Part shown: positions 1-8,522 of the stretch, piece by piece
How the letters are laid out: the number at the start of each line of letters is the position of its first letter
Position numbering within the stretch: position 1 is the stretch's first letter
Source of the DNA: DASRZM01 sp035686365
Lineage (GTDB): Bacteria; Pseudomonadota; Gammaproteobacteria; Xanthomonadales; Xanthomonadaceae
Length of the DNA stretch: 36,621 bases
Direction: 5' to 3'
Assembly (NCBI GenBank): GCA_035686365.1
Contig: DASRZM010000085.1
Coordinates: 1-36,621, forward strand
The notes under the pieces: generated by a model
Database searches by the model: none
What the model was told of the DNA's origin: nothing
Seen by the model: only the letters and a program-made list of their open reading frames with translations
Position numbers and translations under genes: made by a program

Positions 1-1
1 C

Positions 2-745
<744 letters not shown>

Positions 746-779
746 CCGCCAACGCGGCGCCGCCCTCCCATCGCCTGCC

Positions 780-801
780 GGTCGGCACGACCCTGCCGAC
801 C
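780..801. repeat. Single REP-like hairpin downstream of rpoD
   Basis: An 8-bp perfect stem (GGTCGGCA at 780-787, TGCCGACC at 794-801) with a 6-nt loop. It carries the same GTCGGCA/TGCCGAC core as the REP dimers at 823 and 1069, so it is probably a decayed single copy. It lies 35 bp after the rpoD stop and could stabilise the transcript end, but no T-tract follows it. Confidence 0.6.
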
Positions 802-822
802 CGCCGCTCCTGCCACGGCCCT

Positions 823-890
823 GTAGGTCGGCACTACCGTGCCGACGCACCGTTCCCGCCAGAGTGCGTCGGCACAGTAGTGCCGACCTG
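823..890. repeat. REP dimer A (GTAG-type palindrome, two inverted copies)
   Basis: Two inverted arms, 823-850 and 864-890, match at about 26 of 28 positions when one is reverse-complemented. A 13-nt spacer separates them. Each arm is itself a hairpin (GTCGGCA...TGCCGAC) and the left arm begins with GTAG. This is the layout of REP elements of the GTAG class known from Stenotrophomonas (SMAG), arranged tail to tail. It forms the first part of a longer direct repeat (823-954) that recurs at 1069-1196. Confidence 0.85.
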
Positions 891-974
891 CGGTGGGGAG
901 AGGCTCGCGCCCGGGGTTTCGGCGGCACCGGACGCGCTTCGCCGCCGGCGCGCGCGCGGGTACCATGCGGGGAC

Positions 975-1050
975 GGGCCTGTAGCTCAACGGTCAGAGCA
1001 GGGGACTCATAATCCCTTGGTTCCAGGTTCGAGTCCTGGCGGGCCCACCA
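975..1050 (+). tRNA. ileX: tRNA-Ile2 (anticodon CAT, lysidine-dependent)
   Basis: A 76-nt cloverleaf with encoded CCA: acceptor stem GGGCCTG paired with CGGGCCC (one U-G pair), anticodon loop CTCATAA, T-arm CCAGG-TTCGAGT-CCTGG. The CAT anticodon would read AUG unless modified. The C4-G69 and C5-G68 pairs are those TilS uses to recognise tRNA-Ile2 and convert C34 to lysidine, so that it decodes AUA. The D-arm and anticodon arm resemble E. coli ileX, which also lies just after rpoD. Elongator tRNA-Met is therefore less likely. TACCAT at 961-966 is a possible -10. Confidence 0.9.
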
Positions 1051-1068
1051 ACCCCCGGAAGACTTCCA

Positions 1069-1137
1069 GTAGGTCGGCACTACCGTGCCGACGCGCCGCC
1101 CGCGCCAGAGTGCGTCGGCACAGTAGTGCCGACCTAC
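1069..1137. repeat. REP dimer B, second copy of the repeat at 823
   Basis: Inverted arms (1069-1094 and 1112-1137) around a short spacer; both arms end in the GTAG signature when read outward. The element continues into flanking sequence shared with copy A (GAGAGGCTCGCGCC and GGGGTTTCGGC), so that 1069-1196 is a direct repeat of 823-954, about 90% identical by eye. Together the two copies bracket the tRNA-Ile2 gene. Confidence 0.85.
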
Positions 1138-1222
1138 GGGAGAGGCTCGCGCCAGGGGTTTCGGCAGCACCGGGCGCGCTTCGGCACCGGCGCGCGAAGC
1201 GCTGAATGCGTCTGCGGGCGCC

Positions 1223-1864
1223 TCAGTCGCGACCGAACATGCGCTTCCACCATGGCGCATCGGAACCTTTGGCCCCCGCCCCGGGTGGCGCGGCGCCCTT
1301 GCCGCCGCCGGCGATGTCGCGGGTTCGCACGCTCGGGAGCATCTGCGTGCCCTCGACCATCGCGCGCGCGGCGCGCGGGGCAGCCTGCGCGGCCAGCAGT
1401 TCCAGGATCAGCCCACCCTTCTGGCGCGCCCGCGCCCGGGCGGCCTCGTCGATCTCGCCGGTGAACGGTTCGGCGCCCAGCAGTCTGGCGACCAGGGCCG
1501 TGCGGGTGTCGTCGCGCCGTGCCGCCGGGTGCTTCGCCAGCGCGGCCGCCACATCGGGATGGATTTCGAACATCGGCGCGAAGCCGGCGGCCTCGAACAC
1601 CTGGCGGATCGAGGCGCTCATGCCCGCCAGCTGCAGGCTGGTCGTGGGCGACTTCAGCGCCTTGGCCAGCTTGGCCAGCACCCGCAGTCCGGCGTTGCTG
1701 ATGTAGTTCAGGCCCGAGCAGTCGATCAGCAGGTGGCGCCGGCCTGCCGCGAGCCGCTCCTGCGCTGCCAGCGCGAAGTCCGCGGCGCTTTCGTTGTCCA
1801 GGCGTCCGTGCGGGGCCAGGACCAGCACGCCGCCGTGCTGCGTTTCCTTGAGCTCGTACGCCAC
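1223..1864 (-). CDS. STAS-domain protein (anti-sigma factor antagonist type) with C-terminal extension
   Basis: 213 aa. Residues 1-100 form a STAS domain of the SpoIIAA/anti-anti-sigma kind, with the hallmark LLIDCSGLNYISNAGLRVL at 45-63. In SpoIIAA-like proteins a Ser phosphorylated by the partner kinase lies two residues before the conserved Gly; here that residue is Asn57, so canonical phospho-switching looks impossible. Residues 100-213 are an Ala/Arg-rich extension without a domain I recognise, ending in the amphipathic tail WWKRMFGRD, which might touch a membrane or partner. It is the last gene of a three-gene minus-strand operon; its start is 4 bp from the stop of the FHA gene. A role as a protein-binding module in FHA-linked signalling is inferred; the partner is unknown. 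Confidence 0.85.
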   Translation of the reverse strand: MAYELKETQHGGVLVLAPHGRLDNESAADFALAAQERLAAGRRHLLIDCSGLNYISNAGLRVLAKLAKALKSPTTSLQLAGMSASIRQVFEAAGFAPMFEIHPDVAAALAKHPAARRDDTRTALVARLLGAEPFTGEIDEAARARARQKGGLILELLAAQAAPRAARAMVEGTQMLPSVRTRDIAGGGKGAAPPGAGAKGSDAPWWKRMFGRD

Positions 1865-1868
1865 CGGC

Positions 1869-2825
1869 TCAGCCTTCCCGGAAGGCGAAGCGCCCCGGGC
1901 CGATCTCGATCACGTCGTCGTGCCGCAGCAGGTGCTGTTCGACCGCCACGCCGTTGACGCGGATCCCGCCGCCGAGGTTGGACATGGTGAATCCGGCCAT
2001 GCTCACCCGGATCTCCGCGTGCTTGCCCTGGGCACCGGTCACGTGCACGTCGCAGTCGGTGTCGCTGCCGATCAGCATCGGTTTCAGCGCCAGGGTGATG
2101 TTCTTCTTGCCGGCCTCCGGATTCTGCGGCACCAGCCGCGCGGTCCGCAGGATCACCGTCTGGTCGGCCCGTACCGGCGCGCCCTCGTCGCCCTTGATCG
2201 CGCGCATGACCTGGGTAGCGCCCGCCGGGGCGGGCTTCGGCGTGGCCGCCTCGGGTACCGCCTGGTACTGGCCGGTCACCCCCTCGGGCGGCAGCGTGGC
2301 CAGCTTCTGCGTGGCATCGGCCGGTGGCTCGGCTGCAGGTTCGGGCTGTGCCGCCGGGGCTTCGGATTCGGCCTCGACCGCCTCGATGCTGCCGAAGGCT
2401 TCGACGAACTTCTCCTTCAGGGCGTCGGCCTGCTGCTTGGCCTCCGACTTCTCGGCAGCCACCACCTCGATCTCCTTGATCCGCTTGGCGTGTTCCTTGT
2501 CGTCGAATTCGCCGAGGCTGTGGCGGAACTCGATCTCCTCGCGGTCGAGCCCGATCGCGTGGTGCTCGGCCTCGGTGCGCACCAGGAACTCGCGCAGCTT
2601 GGCGTACTCCTCGCGGCCCTTGCGCCGCAACGGTTCGGCGCGCTCTTCGAGTTCTTCCAGCCGGCGCCGGTAATCCTCGCGCACGCGCTGGTAGACCGCC
2701 CCGGCGACGGCGTCCTTGCGCTCCTCCATCTTTCCCAGCCGCCCGTTCAGGGTGTCGATCTGTCCGCGGATGCCGGTCAGCTCCTTCAGCGGCGCCAGAT
2801 CGATGCTCTCCAGTGCCTGGCTCAT
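1869..2825 (-). CDS. Coiled-coil protein with C-terminal (degenerate) FHA domain
   Basis: 318 aa. Residues about 15-150 are highly charged and predicted coiled coil (Glu/Arg/Lys-rich, e.g. YRRRLEELEERAEPLRRKG). A Pro/Ala/Glu-rich linker follows to about 225, then an FHA fold at about 240-318. Functional FHA domains carry GR, SxxH and NG motifs that grip phosphothreonine. Here the first is GS and the second is QGKH; only NG survives, so ordinary phosphothreonine binding is doubtful. No membrane segment. It lies between the cNMP-FHA gene (13 bp upstream) and the STAS gene (4 bp downstream), so the three are surely co-transcribed. The start ATG fits the domain layout. Function unknown; a scaffold joining its two neighbours is an inference. 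Confidence 0.85.
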   Translation of the reverse strand: MSQALESIDLAPLKELTGIRGQIDTLNGRLGKMEERKDAVAGAVYQRVREDYRRRLEELEERAEPLRRKGREEYAKLREFLVRTEAEHHAIGLDREEIEFRHSLGEFDDKEHAKRIKEIEVVAAEKSEAKQQADALKEKFVEAFGSIEAVEAESEAPAAQPEPAAEPPADATQKLATLPPEGVTGQYQAVPEAATPKPAPAGATQVMRAIKGDEGAPVRADQTVILRTARLVPQNPEAGKKNITLALKPMLIGSDTDCDVHVTGAQGKHAEIRVSMAGFTMSNLGGGIRVNGVAVEQHLLRHDDVIEIGPGRFAFREG

Positions 2826-2838
2826 TGCGGGATCCTCG

Positions 2839-3825
2839 TCATGCGGACGTCAGTTCGAGCTCGATCGCGCCGAAGCGCAGCTTGTCGCCGGGCCCGATCG
2901 CCACCGGCTGGCGCCCGGTGAGGCGATTGCCGTTGACCCAGGTTCCGTTGGCCACGTTGGGCTCCTCGACCAACCACAGGCTGCCCTCGGCGAGCTTCAG
3001 CCGCGCGTGGCGGCGGCTGAGCGATCGCGCCGTGTCCAGGTCTCCCAGGTTGATCTCCGGCACCTGCCCGGTCGCCGGGTCCGGGCGCCCGACCAGCCAG
3101 TCGGTCCTGCCCGGGGCCAGCGGGAACTGCGCCTGCGCGTGACGCAGGACCATCGCGGTCGGATCCAGCGCGGCTGGCGGCGCCGGCGGCGCGGCTGCCT
3201 GGGGCGCCGGCCTGGCCGGTGCCGGAGGGCCGGGCGCCGCCGTCTTCACCACCGGTGGCGCCGCCGGCGTTCGGGCGGCGGGCGCCGCCGGTTCCGGTGC
3301 GGGTGCGCTCGGCGGCGGTTTCGCCTCGGGCTTCGGCGCGGCCTTGGGCTCAACCTTCGGTTCGGCTTTCGGTTCGGCTTTCGGTTCGGCTTTCGGCGCG
3401 GCCCTCGGTTCGGCCTTCGGCTCCGGTTTCTCAGCCGGCGCCGGGGCAGGCTGCGCCGGACGCTCCGGGGTCGCCGGGCGCGCACGCCCGGGACGCTGCT
3501 CGCTCTTGGCCAGCCGCGCGACCAGACGCCGCATCAGGGCCACCGAGACCTCAGCGCTCTCGCCCAGCAGCGCGTGGAACTCGGCCTGGTCGATCGCCAG
3601 CGCGCGCACCGCGGTGGCCGCCACCGCGTCGGCGCCGTGCGGCTGCTCGGCCAGGATCGCGGTCTCTCCGAAAATGTCACCGGGTCCGAGTTCGACCAGC
3701 GCGGTGCCGCCACGGCGGATTTCCACGCGTCCGGCCTCGATGATGAACATGGCGCGCGCCGGTTCCCCCTCCCGCAGGATGGTGGACCCGGCGGAGAACT
3801 CGACGAAGGGACTGTCCTGGCTCAT
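2839..3825 (-). CDS. Cyclic nucleotide-binding domain / FHA domain protein
   Basis: 328 aa from the ATG at 3825; an in-frame GTG at 3843 is an alternative, and neither has a clear Shine-Dalgarno. Residues about 5-110 are a cNMP-binding fold (GDIFGETAILAEQ). The Glu of the phosphate-binding cassette is present, but the Arg-Ser that contacts the cyclic phosphate in CRP is Gly-Ala here, so cAMP binding is uncertain. A long Pro/Ala/Lys/Glu linker with PKAE tandem repeats follows (about 118-225). The C-terminal FHA domain (about 235-325) keeps the key residues: VGRPD, SRRHARL and NGTWVNG. It should recognise a phosphothreonine partner. First gene of the operon with the FHA coiled-coil and STAS genes. 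No DNA-binding domain, so it is not a CRP-type regulator. Confidence 0.85.
   Translation of the reverse strand: MSQDSPFVEFSAGSTILREGEPARAMFIIEAGRVEIRRGGTALVELGPGDIFGETAILAEQPHGADAVAATAVRALAIDQAEFHALLGESAEVSVALMRRLVARLAKSEQRPGRARPATPERPAQPAPAPAEKPEPKAEPRAAPKAEPKAEPKAEPKVEPKAAPKPEAKPPPSAPAPEPAAPAARTPAAPPVVKTAAPGPPAPARPAPQAAAPPAPPAALDPTAMVLRHAQAQFPLAPGRTDWLVGRPDPATGQVPEINLGDLDTARSLSRRHARLKLAEGSLWLVEEPNVANGTWVNGNRLTGRQPVAIGPGDKLRFGAIELELTSA
3349..3420. repeat. 12-bp tandem repeat encoding a PKAE linker
   Basis: Three perfect copies of TTCGGCTTTCGG at 3361-3372, 3373-3384 and 3385-3396, flanked by imperfect copies on both sides. On the minus strand they encode K-A-E-P units in the linker of the cNMP-FHA protein. 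Such in-frame repeats can change copy number without breaking the reading frame. Confidence 0.85.
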
Positions 3826-3866
3826 GGCGGTCGCGTTTCGCACCCTGGAACCGGATCGGACGCCCG

Positions 3867-3896
3867 ATTATGCCGAGCGTTAAATTGTTGCTGCAA
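3867..3896 (-). promoter_or_regulatory. Putative sigma-70 promoter of the cNMP-FHA/FHA/STAS operon
   Basis: On the minus strand, TTGCAG (3896-3891) and CATAAT (3872-3867) are 18 bp apart. The implied transcript start near 3860 is about 35 nt before the chosen ATG at 3825. It diverges from the atp promoter about 100 bp away. Confidence 0.5.
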
Positions 3897-3977
3897 GTTA
3901 CCGTCGCCATTGGCCTGGCGCCAGCCGGGGCAATCCGGGCAAGGACGCGGCGGCCGAAGTCCGCACCGCACCCCGTG

Positions 3978-4007
3978 TTGCCGGTCATTTTTGACGACTG
4001 CTATACT
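3978..4007 (+). promoter_or_regulatory. Putative sigma-70 promoter of the atp operon
   Basis: TTGCCG (3978-3983) and TATACT (4002-4007) with an 18-bp spacer. Transcription would start near 4014, giving a leader of about 59 nt to the GTG of atpI. This argues against the upstream in-frame ATG at 4016 as the atpI start. A TTGACG at 3991 is only 5 bp from the -10 and cannot be the -35. Confidence 0.6.
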
Positions 4008-4072
4008 TTTGCGTCTTGGCAGGGCGTTTTCGCCAAGACCCCCGATGTCCTCCGGCTGATCCGGGCCTTCAC

Positions 4073-4441
4073 GTGCACAACCCCCTGATCGTCGGCCGGC
4101 GCATGGCCCTGCGTCTCGCAGCCCTACAGGCCGCGGTGACCGCAGCGCTGGCGCTGGCCTTCCTCGTGCAGGGTGCGAGTGCAGCGCTGGCCACGGCGGT
4201 CGGGGGTGCCGCAGCCACCGCGGGTGGCGCGGCGCTGGCATGGCGGGCGGTGTCCGGAGGGCCGGTGCCGGCCACCACGGCGTTGCTGCGGCTGGCGGGC
4301 GGGATCGCCCTGAAATGGCTGGTGATCGTCGCCGTGCTGTACCTGGCGCTGGCCCGATTCGAGCTGCCGCCCCTGCCGTTGCTGCTGGGGCTGTGCGCCG
4401 CGCTGGTCGCGCCACTGGGGGTTCTCGGATTCAAATCGTGA
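4073..4441 (+). CDS. atpI: ATP synthase subunit I (AtpI)
   Basis: 122 aa, four hydrophobic segments (e.g. AALQAAVTAALALAFLVQG and GIALKWLVIVAVLYLALA). AtpI is a small inner-membrane protein thought to help assemble the c-ring and load Mg2+; it is not part of the finished enzyme. Identification rests on size, hydrophobic pattern, the F-E-L-P-P loop before the last helix, and position as first gene of the atp operon. The GTG at 4073 (MHNPLIVGRRMALR) is chosen because the putative promoter ends around 4014. The atpB stretch begins at its stop codon. Confidence 0.85.
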   Translation: MHNPLIVGRRMALRLAALQAAVTAALALAFLVQGASAALATAVGGAAATAGGAALAWRAVSGGPVPATTALLRLAGGIALKWLVIVAVLYLALARFELPPLPLLLGLCAALVAPLGVLGFKS

Positions 4442-4452
4442 AGGTGTCTTAC

Positions 4453-5292
4453 GTGAGCGCGGAAGCGAGCGCCGGGTCCGGCGACGGCCTGACCGGGTAC
4501 ATCAATCACCACCTGACCCACCACCGCGTACTGACCGAGGGCGGCGCGGTCTTCCATGCCGACTCGGTCATCGTCGCGGCTGCGCTGGGCGTGCTGTTCT
4601 GCCTGTGGTTCTGGTCCAAGGCGCGTCGCGCCACCGCCGGCGTGCCCTCCAGGGGCCAGGCCTTCGTCGAGCTGATCGTGGAGTTCGTCGACGGCCAGGT
4701 GCGCGACGTCTTCCACGGCTCGCGCCGCTTCATCGCACCGTTCGCGCTGACCATCTTCATGTGGGTGTTCTTCATGAACGCCATGGACCTGCTGCCGCTG
4801 GACCTGCCCGGCTGGCTGGTCCAGACCGTGGCCGGCCAGGAGGCTGCGCACCACACCTACGCGCGCATCGTGCCCACCGCCGACCTGAACACCACCCTGG
4901 CGATGTCCACCGTGGTGTTCCTGCTGACCATCTTCTATTCGATCAAGGTCAAGGGCGGCTGGGGCTTCACCAAGGAGCTGTTCACCGCGCCGTTCCACTC
5001 GCACGGGCCGGTCGCCAAGTCCCTGCTGCTGATCCCCAATTTCGCACTGAACCTGGTCGAGTACCTGTCCAAGCCGGTCTCGCTGGCGATGCGACTGTTC
5101 GGAAACATGTACGGCGGCGAGCTGGTGTTCATGCTCATTGCCGGCCTGGCCACCAGCTGGGTCACCTTCGGCTTCGGGGTGGCGTTCAACTGGATGTGGG
5201 CGGTGTTCCACATCCTGATCATCCTGCTGCAGGCCTTCATTTTCATGGTGCTGTCCGTCGTCTACCTGGCGATGGCCCACGAGCACCACTGA
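4453..5292 (+). CDS. atpB: F1Fo ATP synthase subunit a
   Basis: 279 aa integral membrane protein forming the two proton half-channels beside the c-ring. The essential Arg (E. coli R210) is seen as R214 in SLAMRLFGNMYGGE; other typical stretches are MDLLPLDLP and the C-terminal helix LIILLQAFIFMVLSVVYLAM. The GTG at 4453 (MSAEASAGSGDGL) is chosen because AAGG lies 8 nt before it; GTGs at 4438 and 4444 are in frame and possible. The first overlaps the atpI stop, so translational coupling is likely. Confidence 0.95.
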   Translation: MSAEASAGSGDGLTGYINHHLTHHRVLTEGGAVFHADSVIVAAALGVLFCLWFWSKARRATAGVPSRGQAFVELIVEFVDGQVRDVFHGSRRFIAPFALTIFMWVFFMNAMDLLPLDLPGWLVQTVAGQEAAHHTYARIVPTADLNTTLAMSTVVFLLTIFYSIKVKGGWGFTKELFTAPFHSHGPVAKSLLLIPNFALNLVEYLSKPVSLAMRLFGNMYGGELVFMLIAGLATSWVTFGFGVAFNWMWAVFHILIILLQAFIFMVLSVVYLAMAHEHH

Positions 5293-5298
5293 TTTACG

Positions 5299-5362
5299 CG
5301 ATTGAAATCCCACCCGATTGAATTCTCACTCGATTCAGATCCCACCCGACTGAAAACCACAA
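5299..5362. repeat. Tandem 32-bp duplication in the atpB-atpE spacer
   Basis: Unit 1 (5299-5330) and unit 2 (5331-5362) share CGATT-A-ATCCCACCCGA-TGAA with a few changes. The duplication fills most of the 89-bp spacer and ends just before the atpE ribosome binding site. It is AT-richer than its surroundings. Confidence 0.7.
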
Positions 5363-5381
5363 CTTCCCGGAGACAACGAAA

Positions 5382-5663
5382 ATGATGGAGTTCATCGCCA
5401 ACGTCCAGAGCTTCACGGCGATCGCCGCGGGCATCATCATCGGCATGGGCGCCATGGGTGCCTGTATCGGTATCGGCATCATGGGCTCGAAGTTCCTGGA
5501 GTCGGCCGCGCGCCAGCCCGAGCTGGTGCCGATGCTGCAGGCGCGCATGTTCCTGCTGGTCGGCCTGATCGACGCGGCGTTCATCATCGGCCTGGCGATC
5601 GCGATGTTCTTCGCCATCGCCAACCCGCTGCTGGACGCGGTGCGCGCCGCCGCCGGCACCTGA
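5382..5663 (+). CDS. atpE: F1Fo ATP synthase subunit c
   Basis: 93-aa hairpin of two membrane helices that makes up the rotor ring. The first helix has the glycine-rich packing motif (GMGAMGACIGIGIMG, 21-35), the cytoplasmic loop carries the conserved RQPE (44-47), and the second helix holds the proton-binding carboxylate D64 in GLIDAAFIIG. Asp, as in other gammaproteobacterial proton enzymes, with no Na+-type Gln/Glu signature. Start ATGATG with CGGAG about 9 nt before it. Confidence 0.97.
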   Translation: MMEFIANVQSFTAIAAGIIIGMGAMGACIGIGIMGSKFLESAARQPELVPMLQARMFLLVGLIDAAFIIGLAIAMFFAIANPLLDAVRAAAGT

Positions 5664-5677
5664 TCCGCGCCACGGCC

Positions 5678-5729
5678 CCGGGCGCTGCCGCGCCCGGCCC
5701 CGTCACGTCGCCGGCGCCGCGGGCGCCGG
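5678..5729. other. Two tandem GC-rich hairpins in the atpE-atpF spacer
   Basis: Hairpin 1: CCGGGCGC (5678-5685), loop TGCC, GCGCCCGG (5690-5697). Hairpin 2: CCGGCGCC (5711-5718), loop GCG, GGCGCCGG (5722-5729). Both stems are 8 bp and perfect, with no T-tract, so they are more likely RNA-stability or processing elements than terminators. They could help keep atpE mRNA more abundant than the downstream genes. Confidence 0.6.
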
Positions 5730-5757
5730 CCCGCGAGTCCGGTCTTCGGAGTACGAG

Positions 5758-6228
5758 ATGGACCTGAATTACACCTTCTTCATGCAGGCGGTCAGCTTCG
5801 CGCTGCTGATCTGGTTCACGATGAAGTTCATCTGGCCACCGCTGATGAACGCCATCGAGGAGCGCCAGAAGAAGATCGCCGACGGCCTGGCCGCGGCCGA
5901 CCGCAGCCAGCGCGATCTGGCGCAGGCGCAGGACAAGGTCAACGAGCTGGTCCGCGAGGCGCGCGGCCAGGCCAACGAGATCATCGAGCAGGCCCACACC
6001 CGCGCCAACCAGATCATCGACCAGGCCAGGAACGAGGCCGTGGCCGAAGCCGATCGCCAGAAGGCGGCGGCGCAGGCCGAGATCGAGTCGGCCGCCAACC
6101 GCGCGCGCGAGGTCCTGCGCTCGCAGGTGGCGACGCTGGCCGTGGCCGGCGCCGAACGCCTGATCCGGCGCGAGATCGACGCGGACACGCATCGCGAGCT
6201 GCTCGACGAACTGGCGGCCGAGATCTGA
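5758..6228 (+). CDS. atpF: F1Fo ATP synthase subunit b
   Basis: 156 aa, the usual length. An N-terminal membrane helix (about 7-27, FFMQAVSFALLIWFTMKFIW) is followed by a long charged coiled coil that forms the peripheral stalk, and by a C-terminal delta-binding part (LLDELAAEI). A good CGGAG lies 7-8 nt before the ATG. One base separates its stop from atpH. Confidence 0.96.
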   Translation: MDLNYTFFMQAVSFALLIWFTMKFIWPPLMNAIEERQKKIADGLAAADRSQRDLAQAQDKVNELVREARGQANEIIEQAHTRANQIIDQARNEAVAEADRQKAAAQAEIESAANRAREVLRSQVATLAVAGAERLIRREIDADTHRELLDELAAEI

Positions 6229-6229
6229 G

Positions 6230-6760
6230 ATGAGCAACGCCATGACCCTTGCGCGGCCCTATGCACGTGCCGCCTTCGCGGTGGCCAGGCAGGGCGGTCG
6301 CCTGCCGGCGTGGTCGGCGCTGCTGGGCTTTTCCGCCATGGCCGCCTCGCAGCCCCAGGCCATGCGCCTGATCACGCATCCGAAGATGAGCGATGCCGAG
6401 GTGGTGGCGCTGATCGCCCCGCCCGGCGAGGTCGATCCGAACTTCCGCGAGTTCCTGGCCGTGCTGGCGCGCAACCAGCGCATGACCCTGCTGCCGGAGA
6501 TCGCGGCGATGTTCGATGCGCTGCGCGCGGAGGAAGAGCGCGTGGTCAAGGCCATGGTCACCTCGGCGGCGCCGATGGACCAGGGCGAGCTCGAGTCGAT
6601 CCGCACGGCGCTCTCGCGCCGCTTCGGGCGCGAGGTCGAGCTGCAGACCGCGGTCGATCCGGACCTGATCGGCGGCGCCGTGATCGACACCGGCGAGATG
6701 GTCATCGACGGCTCCATCCGCGGCAAGCTCCGGCGCATGGAAGGCGCCATAGCGCACTGA
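6230..6760 (+). CDS. atpH: F1Fo ATP synthase subunit delta
   Basis: 176 aa. Links the top of F1 to the b-dimer. The N-terminal helical bundle opens with the family's LARPYARAAF; the C-terminal part shows the conserved end (LIGGAVIDTGEMVIDGSIRG, about 151-170). The start ATG follows the atpF stop by 1 bp, with translational coupling likely. Nothing unusual. Confidence 0.96.
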   Translation: MSNAMTLARPYARAAFAVARQGGRLPAWSALLGFSAMAASQPQAMRLITHPKMSDAEVVALIAPPGEVDPNFREFLAVLARNQRMTLLPEIAAMFDALRAEEERVVKAMVTSAAPMDQGELESIRTALSRRFGREVELQTAVDPDLIGGAVIDTGEMVIDGSIRGKLRRMEGAIAH

Positions 6761-6830
6761 TTCCCTTCGCCTGCAATCACCGAATCGCACCAGGGCGCCA
6801 GAACTTCGGCGCACCACACAGGAAACGAAC

Positions 6831-8378
<1,548 letters not shown>

Positions 8379-8384
8379 TGGCAG

Positions 8385-8519
8385 CGGGACTCGGGACTCG
8401 GGACTCGGGACTCGCGAAAGCGGGTCCCGGAAACCTCGGGAACCGAGGGCTCACCCGCCGAGTCCGCAGTCCGCAAGCCTGAGCGCAGTTCCCTACCGAG
8501 TCCCCAGTCCCGAGTCCCG
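8385..8519. repeat. CGGGACT heptamer arrays in inverted orientation, atpA-atpG spacer
   Basis: Four perfect tandem CGGGACT units at 8385-8412. Three units of the complement (AGTCCCC, AGTCCCG, AGTCCCG) at 8499-8519. In the mRNA the arrays can pair over about 22 bp. The second array ends 3 nt before the atpG ATG (8523). Between them lie further small inverted repeats (CTCGG-GAA-CCGAG around 8435-8447). Confidence 0.9.
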
Positions 8520-8522
8520 AAT

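Larger units (their letters stand above)
746..1222. other. 477-bp spacer between rpoD and the STAS gene
   Basis: It contains no protein gene that I can support. It holds the lone REP hairpin (780-801), the direct-repeat copies A (823-954) and B (1069-1196) with REP dimers at their left ends, and the tRNA-Ile2 gene between them. Long ORFs drawn through it on both strands translate repeat and tRNA sequence. Confidence 0.85.

Noticed and set aside
975..1050. Elongator or initiator tRNA-Met from the CAT anticodon
   Set aside because: C4-G69 and C5-G68 pairs, similarity to ileX in the arms, and the rpoD neighbourhood favour tRNA-Ile2.
746..1222. Overlapping ORFs of 113-357 aa through the rpoD-STAS spacer
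   Set aside because: They translate REP arms and the tRNA gene; no domain or start signal.
3991..4007. TTGACG plus TATACT as a promoter
   Set aside because: Only 5 bp separates them; the pair TTGCCG/TATACT with 18 bp is sterically possible.
4069..5313. A 414-aa minus-strand ORF opposite atpI-atpB
   Set aside because: Shadow of atpB; the plus strand encodes the conserved subunit a.
8385..8519. CRISPR-like reading of the heptamer arrays
   Set aside because: Units are 7 bp, tandem without spacers; no cas genes.
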